Part shown: in pieces, positions 27,264 through 35,947 of the stretch
Numbering within the stretch: position 1 is the stretch's first letter
Layout of the letters: each line of letters starts with the position of its first letter
Assembly (NCBI RefSeq): GCF_000745965.1
Contig: NZ_KN050790.1
Coordinates: 135,501 to 199,500, forward strand
Reading direction: 5' to 3'
Origin: Edaphobacter aggregans DSM 19364
Lineage (GTDB): Bacteria; Acidobacteriota; Terriglobia; Terriglobales; Acidobacteriaceae
DNA length: 64,000 nt
Translations under genes and position numbers: made by a program
Notes under the pieces: model-generated
Seen by the model: only the letters and a program-made list of their open reading frames with translations
Told to the model about the DNA's origin: nothing
The model's database searches: none

Positions 27264-28331
27264 CTACCCCGGCGGCAAACCACCGAGATACATGTAAGCC
27301 GTATTCGTGCACTCGCCTAGAAGCTTCGCAATCGTCGGCGAGGGAAAGCGGCGGTTGTACGGCGTAGCCCAGCCGATGGCCTCGCCCGTAGGCGGTAGAC
27401 GAACCTCCTGCTTGATGCCCGACGCCTTCTCGAAGGGTGAAGGATCGAGCAGCCCATCCGTCGAGACCTGCACAAGATGCCTCAGCGCCCCGCCGCGCTC
27501 GGAGTAAATATCGATCCCGTTCGGCATTCCAAGCTCAGCCAGCATCACCAGCGGTGCGGCTGCGTACAGATGGTAGTGGAGAGCGCGGGCACCACGCGCC
27601 ATCTCGCGCGGCAGCGTACCGTCCGGACGGATCGCGGCGATGCCCTCGCGAGCTGCACGCATCGCCCAGTCGAAGTCTGCGCGATCGTCCGCAGCGATCC
27701 CCACCGCCGCCAGCTCCACTGCGGCCCAGTAGAGGTGATTGTTCTGCGACGCCGGGTCCTTCCTCTCGCGAGCGTCGTAGAACTCGCACGTCTCAGCAGC
27801 AACAGCCTTCATCCACGGAAGGATCACGGCCTCCTGCTCGCGCGAGACAGCGCCCGAACCGCGAACCTTCAGGTACGCAATCGCCTCGGCGCCCAGCACC
27901 CAGCCCTGCACGTAGTACGCCTGGCTCGAAGACATCCTGCCGGTAAGCGAGTGCCTGCGAGCGTTCGCCTCGATGTGCGCAATTACGCATCGAGCCGCCG
28001 CAAGTGAGCCGGTAGCCCGATAGGCGTCCGCCGCGGCGACCACCTGATCGCCGTCGCGCTTCACCGGGCCGGAGCTCTCGGCATAAGCCTTCATCTTCAC
28101 CGGATCGACTATCGAGTGAGTCGGATCGTTGTCCGCGTAGAAGCCGTCAGTAACAAAGTCGACAGGCAGGTCCGCAACCGCCGGACAATCATAAGGAGTC
28201 TCGGTGGCCTTCATCGGCTTGCCATCCCAAGGCGAACCCAGCGGCCCCGCGTGCAAAATCATCGCACCAAAAAGAAACCAGACAGTTATGCAGACCGAAG
28301 CCAGCGACCGACGGCGAAAAAGCGGAGTCAT
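27264..28331 (-). CDS. Alginate-lyase-like polysaccharide lyase, PL5
   Basis: The predicted protein has 355 residues from ATG 28331. A hydrophobic leader (VCITVWFLFGAMILHAG) serves as signal peptide. The (alpha/alpha) barrel carries the PL5 signature SQNNHLYWAAVELAAVGIA near residue 200 and the text RALHYHLYAAAPLVMLAELG near 255, which match the AlgL family catalytic Asn/His/Tyr region. AlgL-type enzymes cleave beta-D-mannuronate or glucuronate linkages by beta-elimination. In this island of galactosidase and GH105 genes the substrate may be a different uronate-containing glycan. It lies 138 bases upstream of the GH27 gene on the same strand. Confidence 0.85.
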   Translation of the reverse strand: MTPLFRRRSLASVCITVWFLFGAMILHAGPLGSPWDGKPMKATETPYDCPAVADLPVDFVTDGFYADNDPTHSIVDPVKMKAYAESSGPVKRDGDQVVAAADAYRATGSLAAARCVIAHIEANARRHSLTGRMSSSQAYYVQGWVLGAEAIAYLKVRGSGAVSREQEAVILPWMKAVAAETCEFYDARERKDPASQNNHLYWAAVELAAVGIAADDRADFDWAMRAAREGIAAIRPDGTLPREMARGARALHYHLYAAAPLVMLAELGMPNGIDIYSERGGALRHLVQVSTDGLLDPSPFEKASGIKQEVRLPPTGEAIGWATPYNRRFPSPTIAKLLGECTNTAYMYLGGLPPG

Positions 28332-28661
28332 ACAGCCAGATTGGATCACTTTGTATCCCGAATGGAGTGTTCTTTGCACCATGATTCTGCTAGGACGCAG
28401 GGCCGCACGTAAAGTTTCGCGGATAGCAGAGTATTTTATTAGTTGAACTCAATTTTCATTTTCCAATTGACACCCGTATCTCGAGACACGTAAAAGTAGC
28501 ACGGACTTTAGGTTGCGCAGAGTGCCGCACTGCCGTCGCTGCAAAGGGCGCTGGCCAATTTGGGCCCAATCATCTCCTCCAACGGGAGCCGAGTCGCGAG
28601 TGCCGCTGGCACGCACGACCGCGCAGCGCCCTGTTGAGGCCTTCAAAGGCAGGAACAGCAA
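28332..28661. promoter_or_regulatory. Divergent promoter region between PL5 and GH95-like genes
   Basis: This 330-base AT-richer gap separates the minus-strand PL5/GH27/23690 group from the plus-strand GH95/GH105/IclR/LacI group. It is the only place where promoters for both arms can lie. AT-rich text at 28434-28468 (TATTTTATTAGTTGAACTC and on) is the best candidate core. I could not single out operators for the IclR or LacI regulators. Confidence 0.4.
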
Positions 28662-31064
28662 ATGATGACAGTACCGGCCCGGAGCGCACTCCTGGCAATC
28701 ATGGGAGTAACGCTGTGCGCAGTCTCCTCTCCGACAGCGCTCGCGGCACAGAAGAGCCCAGCCGGACGTGCCACCGGATCTACGGCTCAGTCGCAGGAGT
28801 GGGCGCGACTTGAGACCCTCCTCAGCGGCATCCACGGCGTCAGCACAGCGTCACCCGCAAACCTCGTCTCTTCGAAGTACACCTCCGGAGCCCTGATGGG
28901 CAACGGAGACATCGGCGTGGTCGCCGGCGATCCCCTTCCCTCGCAGCAGACCTTCTGGTTCGGCAAGTCCGACTTCTGGGGCTCCCATTGGAACACCCGC
29001 CACAACAGCACCGAGGTGTCGATCCTCTCCCTCGGCCACCTGACGCTCTCCTCCCCCGCAAAGGCAAGTGAGCCCGAAACTGTCTACCGCGTCGATCAGG
29101 ACATCCTCCACGCGCGCGTCGACTCAACCCTCAAGCTCGGCGAAGCCACCGTTCACCTGAGCTCCTGGACCGCCGAGAACGAAAATCTCTTCCTCACCGA
29201 AGTCAAAGCAGACGGCGGCGCATCTGTCCCGCTGACGCTCACGCTCGCCATGCCTGCGCCCGATCCCGAAGCCCACACCGTCTTCCCTGGCGCTGCCGGT
29301 ATTCGCGATGGCGCGTTATGGGCGACTCGCGAAAACAACCTCACCGGCGAGGCAGACTACAAGGCGCGAGCGGCAATCGCAGTGCGGTTGCTCGGAGCGA
29401 AGCTCATCGACCCAACCACCGCAACCAACAGCGCCTCGGCAAGCTTCGTGCTGAAACCCGGCGCCTCCGTCTGGATCATCACGTCATTTGAGAGCGACGC
29501 GCGCATGAACCCCAACGGGCCCAGTGCAGCCACCCTGGCAGATCACGCGCTCGAACAGGCAGCGCCGATAACGCCCGCCCGCGTCAGCACACTTGAGCGC
29601 GAACACCTCGACTGGTGGAAGCAGTTCTGGCTGCGCTCCTTCATCGAAGTCCATGACAAGGTCCTCGAGGACTATTACTACGGCGCCCTCTACGTTCTCG
29701 GCACCTCCAGCCGCCCCGGCAAGCTGCCGCCGTCCCTCTGGTCAAACTTCCTCACCACCGACAACGCCGGCTGGGGCGGCCGCTACTTCATGAACTACAA
29801 CGAGGAGGCTCCCTTCTACGGCGTCTTCTCCAGCAACCGCCCCGAGCTCGCCGAGCCCTACAACCGCATGGTGCTCGCCCAAATTCCCTGGCAGAAGAAT
29901 CGCACCGCCGCAGCCGGATACAAAGGCGTCGCCTTCCAGCGCACCTTCTCGCCCTTCACCGTCATCGCCGATCCTCCCGCACCCGTGCCCGTCGCCGCGG
30001 AAAAAAACTGGAAGAAGCTCCCCGCTGATCAGAAGTCGAACGGGACCTTCAGCCTCCTCCCCACCATCCAGTACTACGAGTACACCCAGGACCGCGAGTT
30101 CCTGCGCACGAAGCTCTATCCGGCGATGAAGGAGTTCGACGCCTTCTGGCGCGACTTCGCCGTCCGCGACACAACCGGTAAGCAGTGGATCTTCGAGCAC
30201 ACCTCCGCGCACGAAGGCGGTGACGACCTGAACGCCAGCCTCGACATCGGCTTCGCCCGCCGCGTCGCGCGCGAGCTCATCGAGACCAGCAAGGTGCTCG
30301 GCGTCGATGCCGAGATGCGCCCCATCTGGCAGAGCTTCCTCGACCAGCTCACTCCGTACCCATCCGGCACCGTCAACGGCAAGACCGTCTACTACATCGC
30401 CGAATCCATTAAGAACAACATCAAGAATCAGGGCCCCTTCGAACCGGGCGACCAGCCCATCAACCTCGAAGGCCCCGTCTATCCCGGCGAGAACCTCTCC
30501 ATCGGCGGCGACCCGCGCCAGCTCGAGATCGCACGCAACTCCATGGAGGAGATGCACTCCTGGTCCGTAACCAAAGGCGGCAACTCCTACAACGGCTTCT
30601 GCAAGATCTTCCCCATCGCCGCTCGCATCGGCTGGCCCTCCGACGATCTCGTCGCGAAGTTCAAGGCCGCCATCCAGTACCAGTGGCGTCCCAGCAACCT
30701 CACCGTCTTCCAGGGCGGCGGCGGCATCGAAACCGCAGGCTCCATCGAGGCCCTCAACTCCATGCTGCTGCAACACGAAGACGGCGTCATGCGCCTCTTC
30801 CCCGACTGGCCCGCGACCATGGACGCCTCTTTCACTCGCCTCCGCGCCAAGGGAGCCTTCCTCGTCTCCAGCCAGCAGCGCAACGGCAAAGTCACCGCAA
30901 TCGACCTCACCAGCGAAAAGGGAGGCCCTCTCACCATCCAAAGCCCATGGGGCAACGCCGCCGTCACCCTCTCCGGAGCCTCTTCCCCGCTGCAGCCGGA
31001 CGCCAGCGGAAGAATCTCGTTGAAGACGATGGCAGGAAAGTCATACCATCTCTCTGCACAATAA
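28662..31064 (+). CDS. GH95-like glycoside hydrolase (alpha-L-fucosidase/galactosidase type)
   Basis: The protein has 800 residues. A signal peptide ends near PTALAAQ; two ATGs (28662, 28665) follow a GGCAGGAAC. The N-terminal beta-sandwich starts GALMGNGDIGVVAGDPLPSQ, as in GH95. An (alpha/alpha)6 barrel covers about 330-720: LPPSLWSNFLTTDNAGWGGR, YFMNYNEEAPFYGVFSSN, EHTSAHEGGDDLNASLDIGF. GH95 enzymes invert alpha-1,2-L-fucosides or alpha-L-galactosides of plant or animal glycans. The match is at the level of fold and layout; the exact specificity is not known. The GH105 gene follows after 16 bases, so they form an operon. Confidence 0.8.
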   Translation: MMTVPARSALLAIMGVTLCAVSSPTALAAQKSPAGRATGSTAQSQEWARLETLLSGIHGVSTASPANLVSSKYTSGALMGNGDIGVVAGDPLPSQQTFWFGKSDFWGSHWNTRHNSTEVSILSLGHLTLSSPAKASEPETVYRVDQDILHARVDSTLKLGEATVHLSSWTAENENLFLTEVKADGGASVPLTLTLAMPAPDPEAHTVFPGAAGIRDGALWATRENNLTGEADYKARAAIAVRLLGAKLIDPTTATNSASASFVLKPGASVWIITSFESDARMNPNGPSAATLADHALEQAAPITPARVSTLEREHLDWWKQFWLRSFIEVHDKVLEDYYYGALYVLGTSSRPGKLPPSLWSNFLTTDNAGWGGRYFMNYNEEAPFYGVFSSNRPELAEPYNRMVLAQIPWQKNRTAAAGYKGVAFQRTFSPFTVIADPPAPVPVAAEKNWKKLPADQKSNGTFSLLPTIQYYEYTQDREFLRTKLYPAMKEFDAFWRDFAVRDTTGKQWIFEHTSAHEGGDDLNASLDIGFARRVARELIETSKVLGVDAEMRPIWQSFLDQLTPYPSGTVNGKTVYYIAESIKNNIKNQGPFEPGDQPINLEGPVYPGENLSIGGDPRQLEIARNSMEEMHSWSVTKGGNSYNGFCKIFPIAARIGWPSDDLVAKFKAAIQYQWRPSNLTVFQGGGGIETAGSIEALNSMLLQHEDGVMRLFPDWPATMDASFTRLRAKGAFLVSSQQRNGKVTAIDLTSEKGGPLTIQSPWGNAAVTLSGASSPLQPDASGRISLKTMAGKSYHLSAQ

Positions 31065-31080
31065 AACTTCTGTTTGATAT

Positions 31081-32309
31081 ATGAAATTTGCTTTGGCACC
31101 AAAGGAAAGAAGGAAGACCATCAAAACCCGCCAAGAGATTCTCCCCCTGCTGGCCAGTGCGCCGTTCTTCGCCAATAGCCTTCTGCAATCTCCCCTGACG
31201 AGCCCCCTCTTCGCCGAGACACAGGCCGTCACCGACTGGTCCCGCGCCCTCTGCGACGCCACGATGCAGCGCACGCCCGACCCAACGAAGCTCGGCGGCT
31301 GGGGCTACGCCGTATCGCTCTACCTCTACGGACAGTTCCTCGTCTACAAGCGCACCGGCGAGAAGAAGTACCTCGACTACATCCAGGGCTGGGTCGACAA
31401 GCACGTCTCCGAGGACGGCGTCATCGACCGCTCCATCTCGGCGCTCGACTACATGCTGCCCGGCAACCTGCTTCTCGTTCTCTACGCCGAGACGAAACAG
31501 GAGAAGTACCGCAAGGCCGCCGACAGCATTCGCCACCGCCTCGACACCTATCCCCGCACCGAGGACGGCGGGCTCTGGCACGCTCTCTCACGCCAGCATC
31601 AGCTCTGGCTCGACGGCATGTTCATGTCGATGCCCTTCCTCGTCCGCTACGGCAAGGCATTCCAGGACGAGACCTACGCCAACGACGAAGCCGCCAAGCA
31701 GTTGCTCATCTACATCAAGCATCTCAACGATCCCGCTACCGGGCTCATGTGGCACGCCTACGATGAATCCGGCGCTCAGCCCTGGGCCGACCCCGTCACA
31801 CATCACTCCTCCATCTTCTGGTGCCGCGCCATCGGCTGGTTCGGCATGGCGCTCATTGAAGTGCTCGAGATCCTGCCCCACAATCACCGCAACGCAAAGA
31901 GCTCATCGCCCAGGTCGTTCAACTCACCCACGCCTATGCGAAGTATCAGGATGCGGCAACCGGCCTTTGGTATCAGGTCGTCGACAAGGGGGCCATCGCG
32001 GGAAACTGGCTCGAAACCTCCAGCTCTTCCATGTATACGTACACAATCTACATGGCCGTCCAGCGCAAATACATCCCCGGGAAGATGCTCGAGGTCGCCT
32101 GCAAAGGCTATCGCGGCGTGCTCACCCAGCTCTCCGTCGACGCCGACGGACAGGCCCACATCGCCAACATCTGCGGCGGAACCAACGTCGGAGACATCAA
32201 CTACTACTTCAACCGTCCACGCAACACAGATGACTTCCACGGACTCGGCGCCTTCATCATCATGAACGAGCAGCTGCGCCAGTCGCATTGTGCTTCAAAG
32301 CATGCCTGA
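31081..32309 (+). pseudogene. GH105 unsaturated uronyl hydrolase, one frameshift
   Basis: The first frame (31081 to about 31888) encodes a leader with a hydrophobic stretch and a GH105/YteR-like barrel: GWGYAVSLYLYGQFLVYKRT, HQLWLDGMFMSMPFLVRYG with the catalytic-type Asp, and HHSSIFWCRAIGWFGMALIE. At about 31888 the text ATCACCGCAACGC lacks one C, and the protein continues in the next frame (RKELIAQVVQLTHAYAKYQD, then SSSMYTYTIYMAVQRKYIPG and ICGGTNVGDINYYFNR) to the stop at 32309. Joined, it would be about 408 residues, the family size. GH105 enzymes take off the unsaturated uronate left by lyases, which fits the PL5 neighbour. A single C lost from a CCC run is as likely to be a read error as a true null. 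Confidence 0.82.
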
Positions 32310-32359
32310 CCCACAAACGGCATGCGCAGGAAAAAGTAGGGAATGAAAGGGAGTACTGC

Positions 32360-33256
32360 ATGAATGGCCAACGTAGATTGAAGTCGGCTCCGGTAGGTGT
32401 AGTCGGCAAGGTCCTTCGCATCCTCGAAGTGCTCGACCGCGCCCCCGGCGGCCTGCCCCTCAAGGACATCGCCGATGTCACCGCGCTCAACAAGAGCACG
32501 GCCCATCGCTTCGTCGCTCATCTAGAGGGCGCAGGCTATCTCTTCCGCGACGAGAGCAAGGCCTACATGATCGGCCCCAAGCTCGTGCGCCTGGGCAGTG
32601 GAACCACCTACCAGACCACGCTCTGCCGTCTCAGCCGGCCCATTCTCAACCGGCTCTGGAAACTCACTGGCGAGACCATCAATCTCGCCGTCCTCGACGG
32701 CCGCGAGGTCTTCTACGTCGATGTTCTCGAAAGCCTGCACACCTTCCGCCTCGTCTCGCAGGTAGGCACGCGCCGCCCACTGCACTCCACAGCGCTCGGC
32801 AAGGCAATCCTCTCGCGCATGGAACCCATGGCCCTCGAAGACGCCCTGCGTGGAATCCGCTTCGAGCGCAGCACACCGAAAACGATCTCCAGCGTCGCCC
32901 AACTCCGCAAAGACCTCGCCCTCAGCGCCGAGCGCCGCTATGCCATGGACGACGAAGAGGTCGTCACCGGCGCGCGTTGCATCGGAGCCGCCATCCTCGA
33001 CGCCAACGGCAAGGTCGCCGCAGGCCTCAGCGTCTCCGGCCCCGTCGTCCGGCTCATCCGCGAAAAGGTCCCTCTCTTCGCACGAGCTCTATGTCTCGCC
33101 GCCGATGAGATATCGCGTAAACTCGGCTATAACGGCGAGCCGCTTCCGGAGTTGCATCGAACCTCTTCAGCGGCGCGACCGCAGACCAAAGGCGCCATTC
33201 TGCGTCCCTCGTCTCCGCTCGCAGCGCAAAGAAGGACATCGGGACGCCTGACCTAG
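32360..33256 (+). CDS. IclR-family transcriptional regulator
   Basis: The protein has 298 residues from ATG 32360, with AGGGAG about 10 bases upstream; a longer frame from 32288 runs through the end of GH105. The winged helix-turn-helix covers about 12-72 (VGKVLRILEVLDRAPGGLPL, NKSTAHRFVAHLEGAGYLF). The effector domain covers about 80-255 (NLAVLDGREVFYVDVLES, LHSTALGKAILSRM, AMDDEEVVTGARCIGAAI). A Pro/Arg/Ser-rich tail ends the protein. IclR proteins bind small organic acids or sugar acids and control their catabolic genes. Position between GH105 and a LacI gene points to control of this island, perhaps by a uronate-derived metabolite. Confidence 0.92.
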   Translation: MNGQRRLKSAPVGVVGKVLRILEVLDRAPGGLPLKDIADVTALNKSTAHRFVAHLEGAGYLFRDESKAYMIGPKLVRLGSGTTYQTTLCRLSRPILNRLWKLTGETINLAVLDGREVFYVDVLESLHTFRLVSQVGTRRPLHSTALGKAILSRMEPMALEDALRGIRFERSTPKTISSVAQLRKDLALSAERRYAMDDEEVVTGARCIGAAILDANGKVAAGLSVSGPVVRLIREKVPLFARALCLAADEISRKLGYNGEPLPELHRTSSAARPQTKGAILRPSSPLAAQRRTSGRLT

Positions 33257-33315
33257 TCCAGAGGAGTTCGGCACTTCCTCTATTCGATCACGTCCTACTT
33301 TCCAGGAGACCCAGC

Positions 33316-34323
33316 ATGGACATGCGTGACATCGCGAAGCTCGCAGGCGTCTCGAGCGCAACGGTATCGCGCGTCATCAACGGCTTCAACAACGTCACGC
33401 CGGCAACGGCCGAGCGCGTCCGCCGCGTCATCGAAGAGACCAGGTTCTACCCCAACAGCAGCGCCACCACCCTGAAGCACGGCAAGAGCAGCACCTACGG
33501 CCTCATCATCCCCGACATCACCAACCCCTTCTTCCCCGAGTTCATCCGCAGCTTCGAGCGAATCATGGTCGAGTGGAACCGCGACATGCTCATGGCCACC
33601 ACCGACTTCCATGCCTCGCGCATCCAGCAGTCCATCCGCCGCATGCTCATTCGCAAGGTCGATGGCGTTGCTCTGCTTGCCTCCGAGATCGAGACCGAGC
33701 CCATCGAGGTACTCATTCACAACCGCGTCCCCCTCGTCACGATGGACCGCCGCCTCACTGGCCCAGGCCTCAGCGACGTCCTGATCGACTACGGAAGCGC
33801 ACTGGATGAGGCGGTCAAGCACTTGAAGCGCCTCAAGCACCGCCGGATCGCCTACATCGGTGGCTCCGTTGGCCCCACCATCTCCGACCATCGCCGTGAC
33901 GCCTTCATCGAAGCCATGAACAACAACGGCCTCAAGGTCGAGCCCGAGTTCATCCGCGCCGGCAACTATCGCATCTCCGGCGGCCCGGCGAGACGGCCAT
34001 GGCCGAACTGCTCAGCCTCACCCGCCGCCCAACCGCCATCCTCGGAGCCAACGATCTCACCGCGATCGGAGCTTTGCGTTCCATCCAGAAGCACAATCTC
34101 TCCGTGCCGGAGAACTTCTCCATCATCGGCTTCGACGACATCGAGCTCGCCGACATCCTCCATCCACCCATGACGACGCTGCGCCTATCGCGCTCCGAAC
34201 TCGCAGGCCTCTTCTTCAAGGCGCTCGAGACCCTCCGCTCCAATCCGCACGCCCCCCGGCCAGCAGTATTCCATCAAAGCCAGCCTCGTCGTCCGCGGGT
34301 CCACCGCCCCATGCCGCGAGTAG
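33316..34323 (+). pseudogene. LacI-family regulator with compensating frameshifts
   Basis: The first 222 residues are a good LacI protein: HTH DIAKLAGVSSATVSRVINGF, hinge, then the sugar-binding domain (YGLIIPDITNPFFPEFIRSF, HRRIAYIGGSVGPTISDHRR). Near 33985 one base is missing (GGCGGCCCGGCGAG) and the domain continues in the next frame (AMAELLSLTRRPTAILGAND, FSIIGFDDIELADILHPP). At 34250 a run of six Cs has one C too many and the first frame is restored, giving a normal end (QQYSIKASLVVRGSTAPCRE) at 34323. The two errors compensate, so the full protein would be about 335 residues, the LacI norm. In the organism it may well be intact. Confidence 0.8.
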
Positions 34324-34332
34324 TCACTTCCC

Positions 34333-35928
34333 TCAGCGAAAGTACACGTTAAGCCACAAGCATCCACCCAGCAACAGCAACGCCAGCACCCACGAGGCTA
34401 GCGGCGCGCGCACCGACTCCGCAAGCCGCGTCCGATACGTGATCCCGGCGAGCTCCTCCATCGGCTTCGGTCGGGTGTGCAGGCTCAGCATCATCGTCGC
34501 CGCCAGGCAACTCGCGAATCCCAGCACCGCGCCGTAGAAGTTCGCGCTCATCTGACTGCCGTAGTGAAGCAGGTGAAAGCGAAACGCAAAGTTATGCGCG
34601 ATGGAGATCGTCATCCCGATCGCCATCCCCCAGAAACCAGCGTCCGGCGTGGCCCACGTCGTGAACATGCCCAGCAGCAGCGTCGCAAACAGCGGCGCAT
34701 TGAAAAGCGAAAAGACAAGCTGCAGATAGTCCATCAGCGTGCTGTAACGAAATGCAATGTAAGCCGCTGCAATGCTGAAGCACGTCGCTCCCACCGTGGC
34801 CAGCCGCCCCACCGTCACATAGTGGGCATCGCTCTTGCTCCTCACCATATGCGTTCGATAGAGGTCATGCGTCCAGATCGTCGACATCGCCGAAATGTTC
34901 CCCGCCTGCGCCGACATCAGACTCGCAAGAATCGCCGCAAACCCCACGCCAAGCAGCGCCGGCCGGTAATAATGGAGCATCATCGCCGGAAGAGCTTCGT
35001 CGAAGCTTCTTGCCCTCCCCGCCAGCACCTGCGAAGCCGCCAGCCCAGGCACTACCACAAGCAGCGGAAACACCAGCTTCGCAATCGCCGCAAAGAGCGG
35101 CGTGTTGATCGAACCGCGAATCTCTCGCGCCGCCATCGCCCTCTGAATCAGCATGAAGTCGGTGCACCAGTATCCAAAGCTCAGCACAAACCCCAGCCCC
35201 GCCACCACTCCTACTACATCCATCGGCGCGCCGGCCCGATCAGCGAGCGGCATCGTAGTCCACATGTGCCGTATTCCCCCCGGCAGACTGTTCCGCAAGC
35301 CATCGATCCCGTGAAACTGCCGCAGCACAAGATACGACAGAGGAATCAATCCGGCGACCGTAATCCCGACTTGAAGAATCTCGTTGTAAATCGTCGCCTT
35401 CAACCCACCCAGCGCAACATAGCCGAAGATAACCACCGTCGTCAGCGCAACCGTCTCAGGAAAATTCCATCCCAGAAAGACGCGCATCACCGACGCGATC
35501 GCATATAAACTGATCCCCGAGATGAACCCCATCATCACCGCCAGCGAGACGGCATTCAGTATCTGCGTCCTCTCGTCGTACCGCAGTCGCAGAAACTCCG
35601 GCACTGTCAGTGCCCTGCTCTGCGCATAAATCGGCATCATGAACAGCGCCAGAAACACCATCGCAGGAATCGCGCCAATCCAGTAGAAGTGCAGCGCCAG
35701 CGCCCCATACTTCGCACTCGCAGCGACGATCCCCACAATCTCCAGCGCACCGCAGTTCGCCGCCAGAAATGCGATCGACGTCACTGCTGTCGGCAGCATC
35801 CGCCCCGCATGAAGAAACTGCGCCGACGTCCCTGAGCTTCTCCTCGAGACGTATCCAATCACCAGAGTCGCCATCAGATAAAGCCCGACGATAGAAAACG
35901 TAACCGGATTGGCTGCAGGCGAGCTCAA
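34333..35928 (-). CDS. Sodium:solute symporter (SSS family)
   Basis: The protein has 531 residues with about 13-14 membrane helices and no cleaved signal. SSS-type text includes AGRMLPTAVTSIAFLAANCG (helix 1-2), FLRLRYDERTQILNAVSLAV, GGLKATIYNEILQVGITVAG and SFGYWCTDFMLIQRAMAARE. SSS carriers bring in sugars, sugar acids or amino acids with sodium. The substrate is unknown; in this island a sugar or uronate is likely. The start is TTG 35928; no in-frame ATG with a ribosome site is seen. The oxidoreductase gene upstream ends 19 bases away on the same strand, so they form one operon. It converges with the LacI gene. Confidence 0.9.
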   Translation of the reverse strand: MSSPAANPVTFSIVGLYLMATLVIGYVSRRSSGTSAQFLHAGRMLPTAVTSIAFLAANCGALEIVGIVAASAKYGALALHFYWIGAIPAMVFLALFMMPIYAQSRALTVPEFLRLRYDERTQILNAVSLAVMMGFISGISLYAIASVMRVFLGWNFPETVALTTVVIFGYVALGGLKATIYNEILQVGITVAGLIPLSYLVLRQFHGIDGLRNSLPGGIRHMWTTMPLADRAGAPMDVVGVVAGLGFVLSFGYWCTDFMLIQRAMAAREIRGSINTPLFAAIAKLVFPLLVVVPGLAASQVLAGRARSFDEALPAMMLHYYRPALLGVGFAAILASLMSAQAGNISAMSTIWTHDLYRTHMVRSKSDAHYVTVGRLATVGATCFSIAAAYIAFRYSTLMDYLQLVFSLFNAPLFATLLLGMFTTWATPDAGFWGMAIGMTISIAHNFAFRFHLLHYGSQMSANFYGAVLGFASCLAATMMLSLHTRPKPMEELAGITYRTRLAESVRAPLASWVLALLLLGGCLWLNVYFR

Positions 35929-35947
35929 ACTCTTCGATCATAGCGTC

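Noticed and set aside
29742..30941. 399-codon minus-strand open frame with acidic, Gly-rich product
   Set aside because: Antisense of the GH95-like gene; it has only the G/E/D/V composition typical of reverse frames of C-rich coding DNA.
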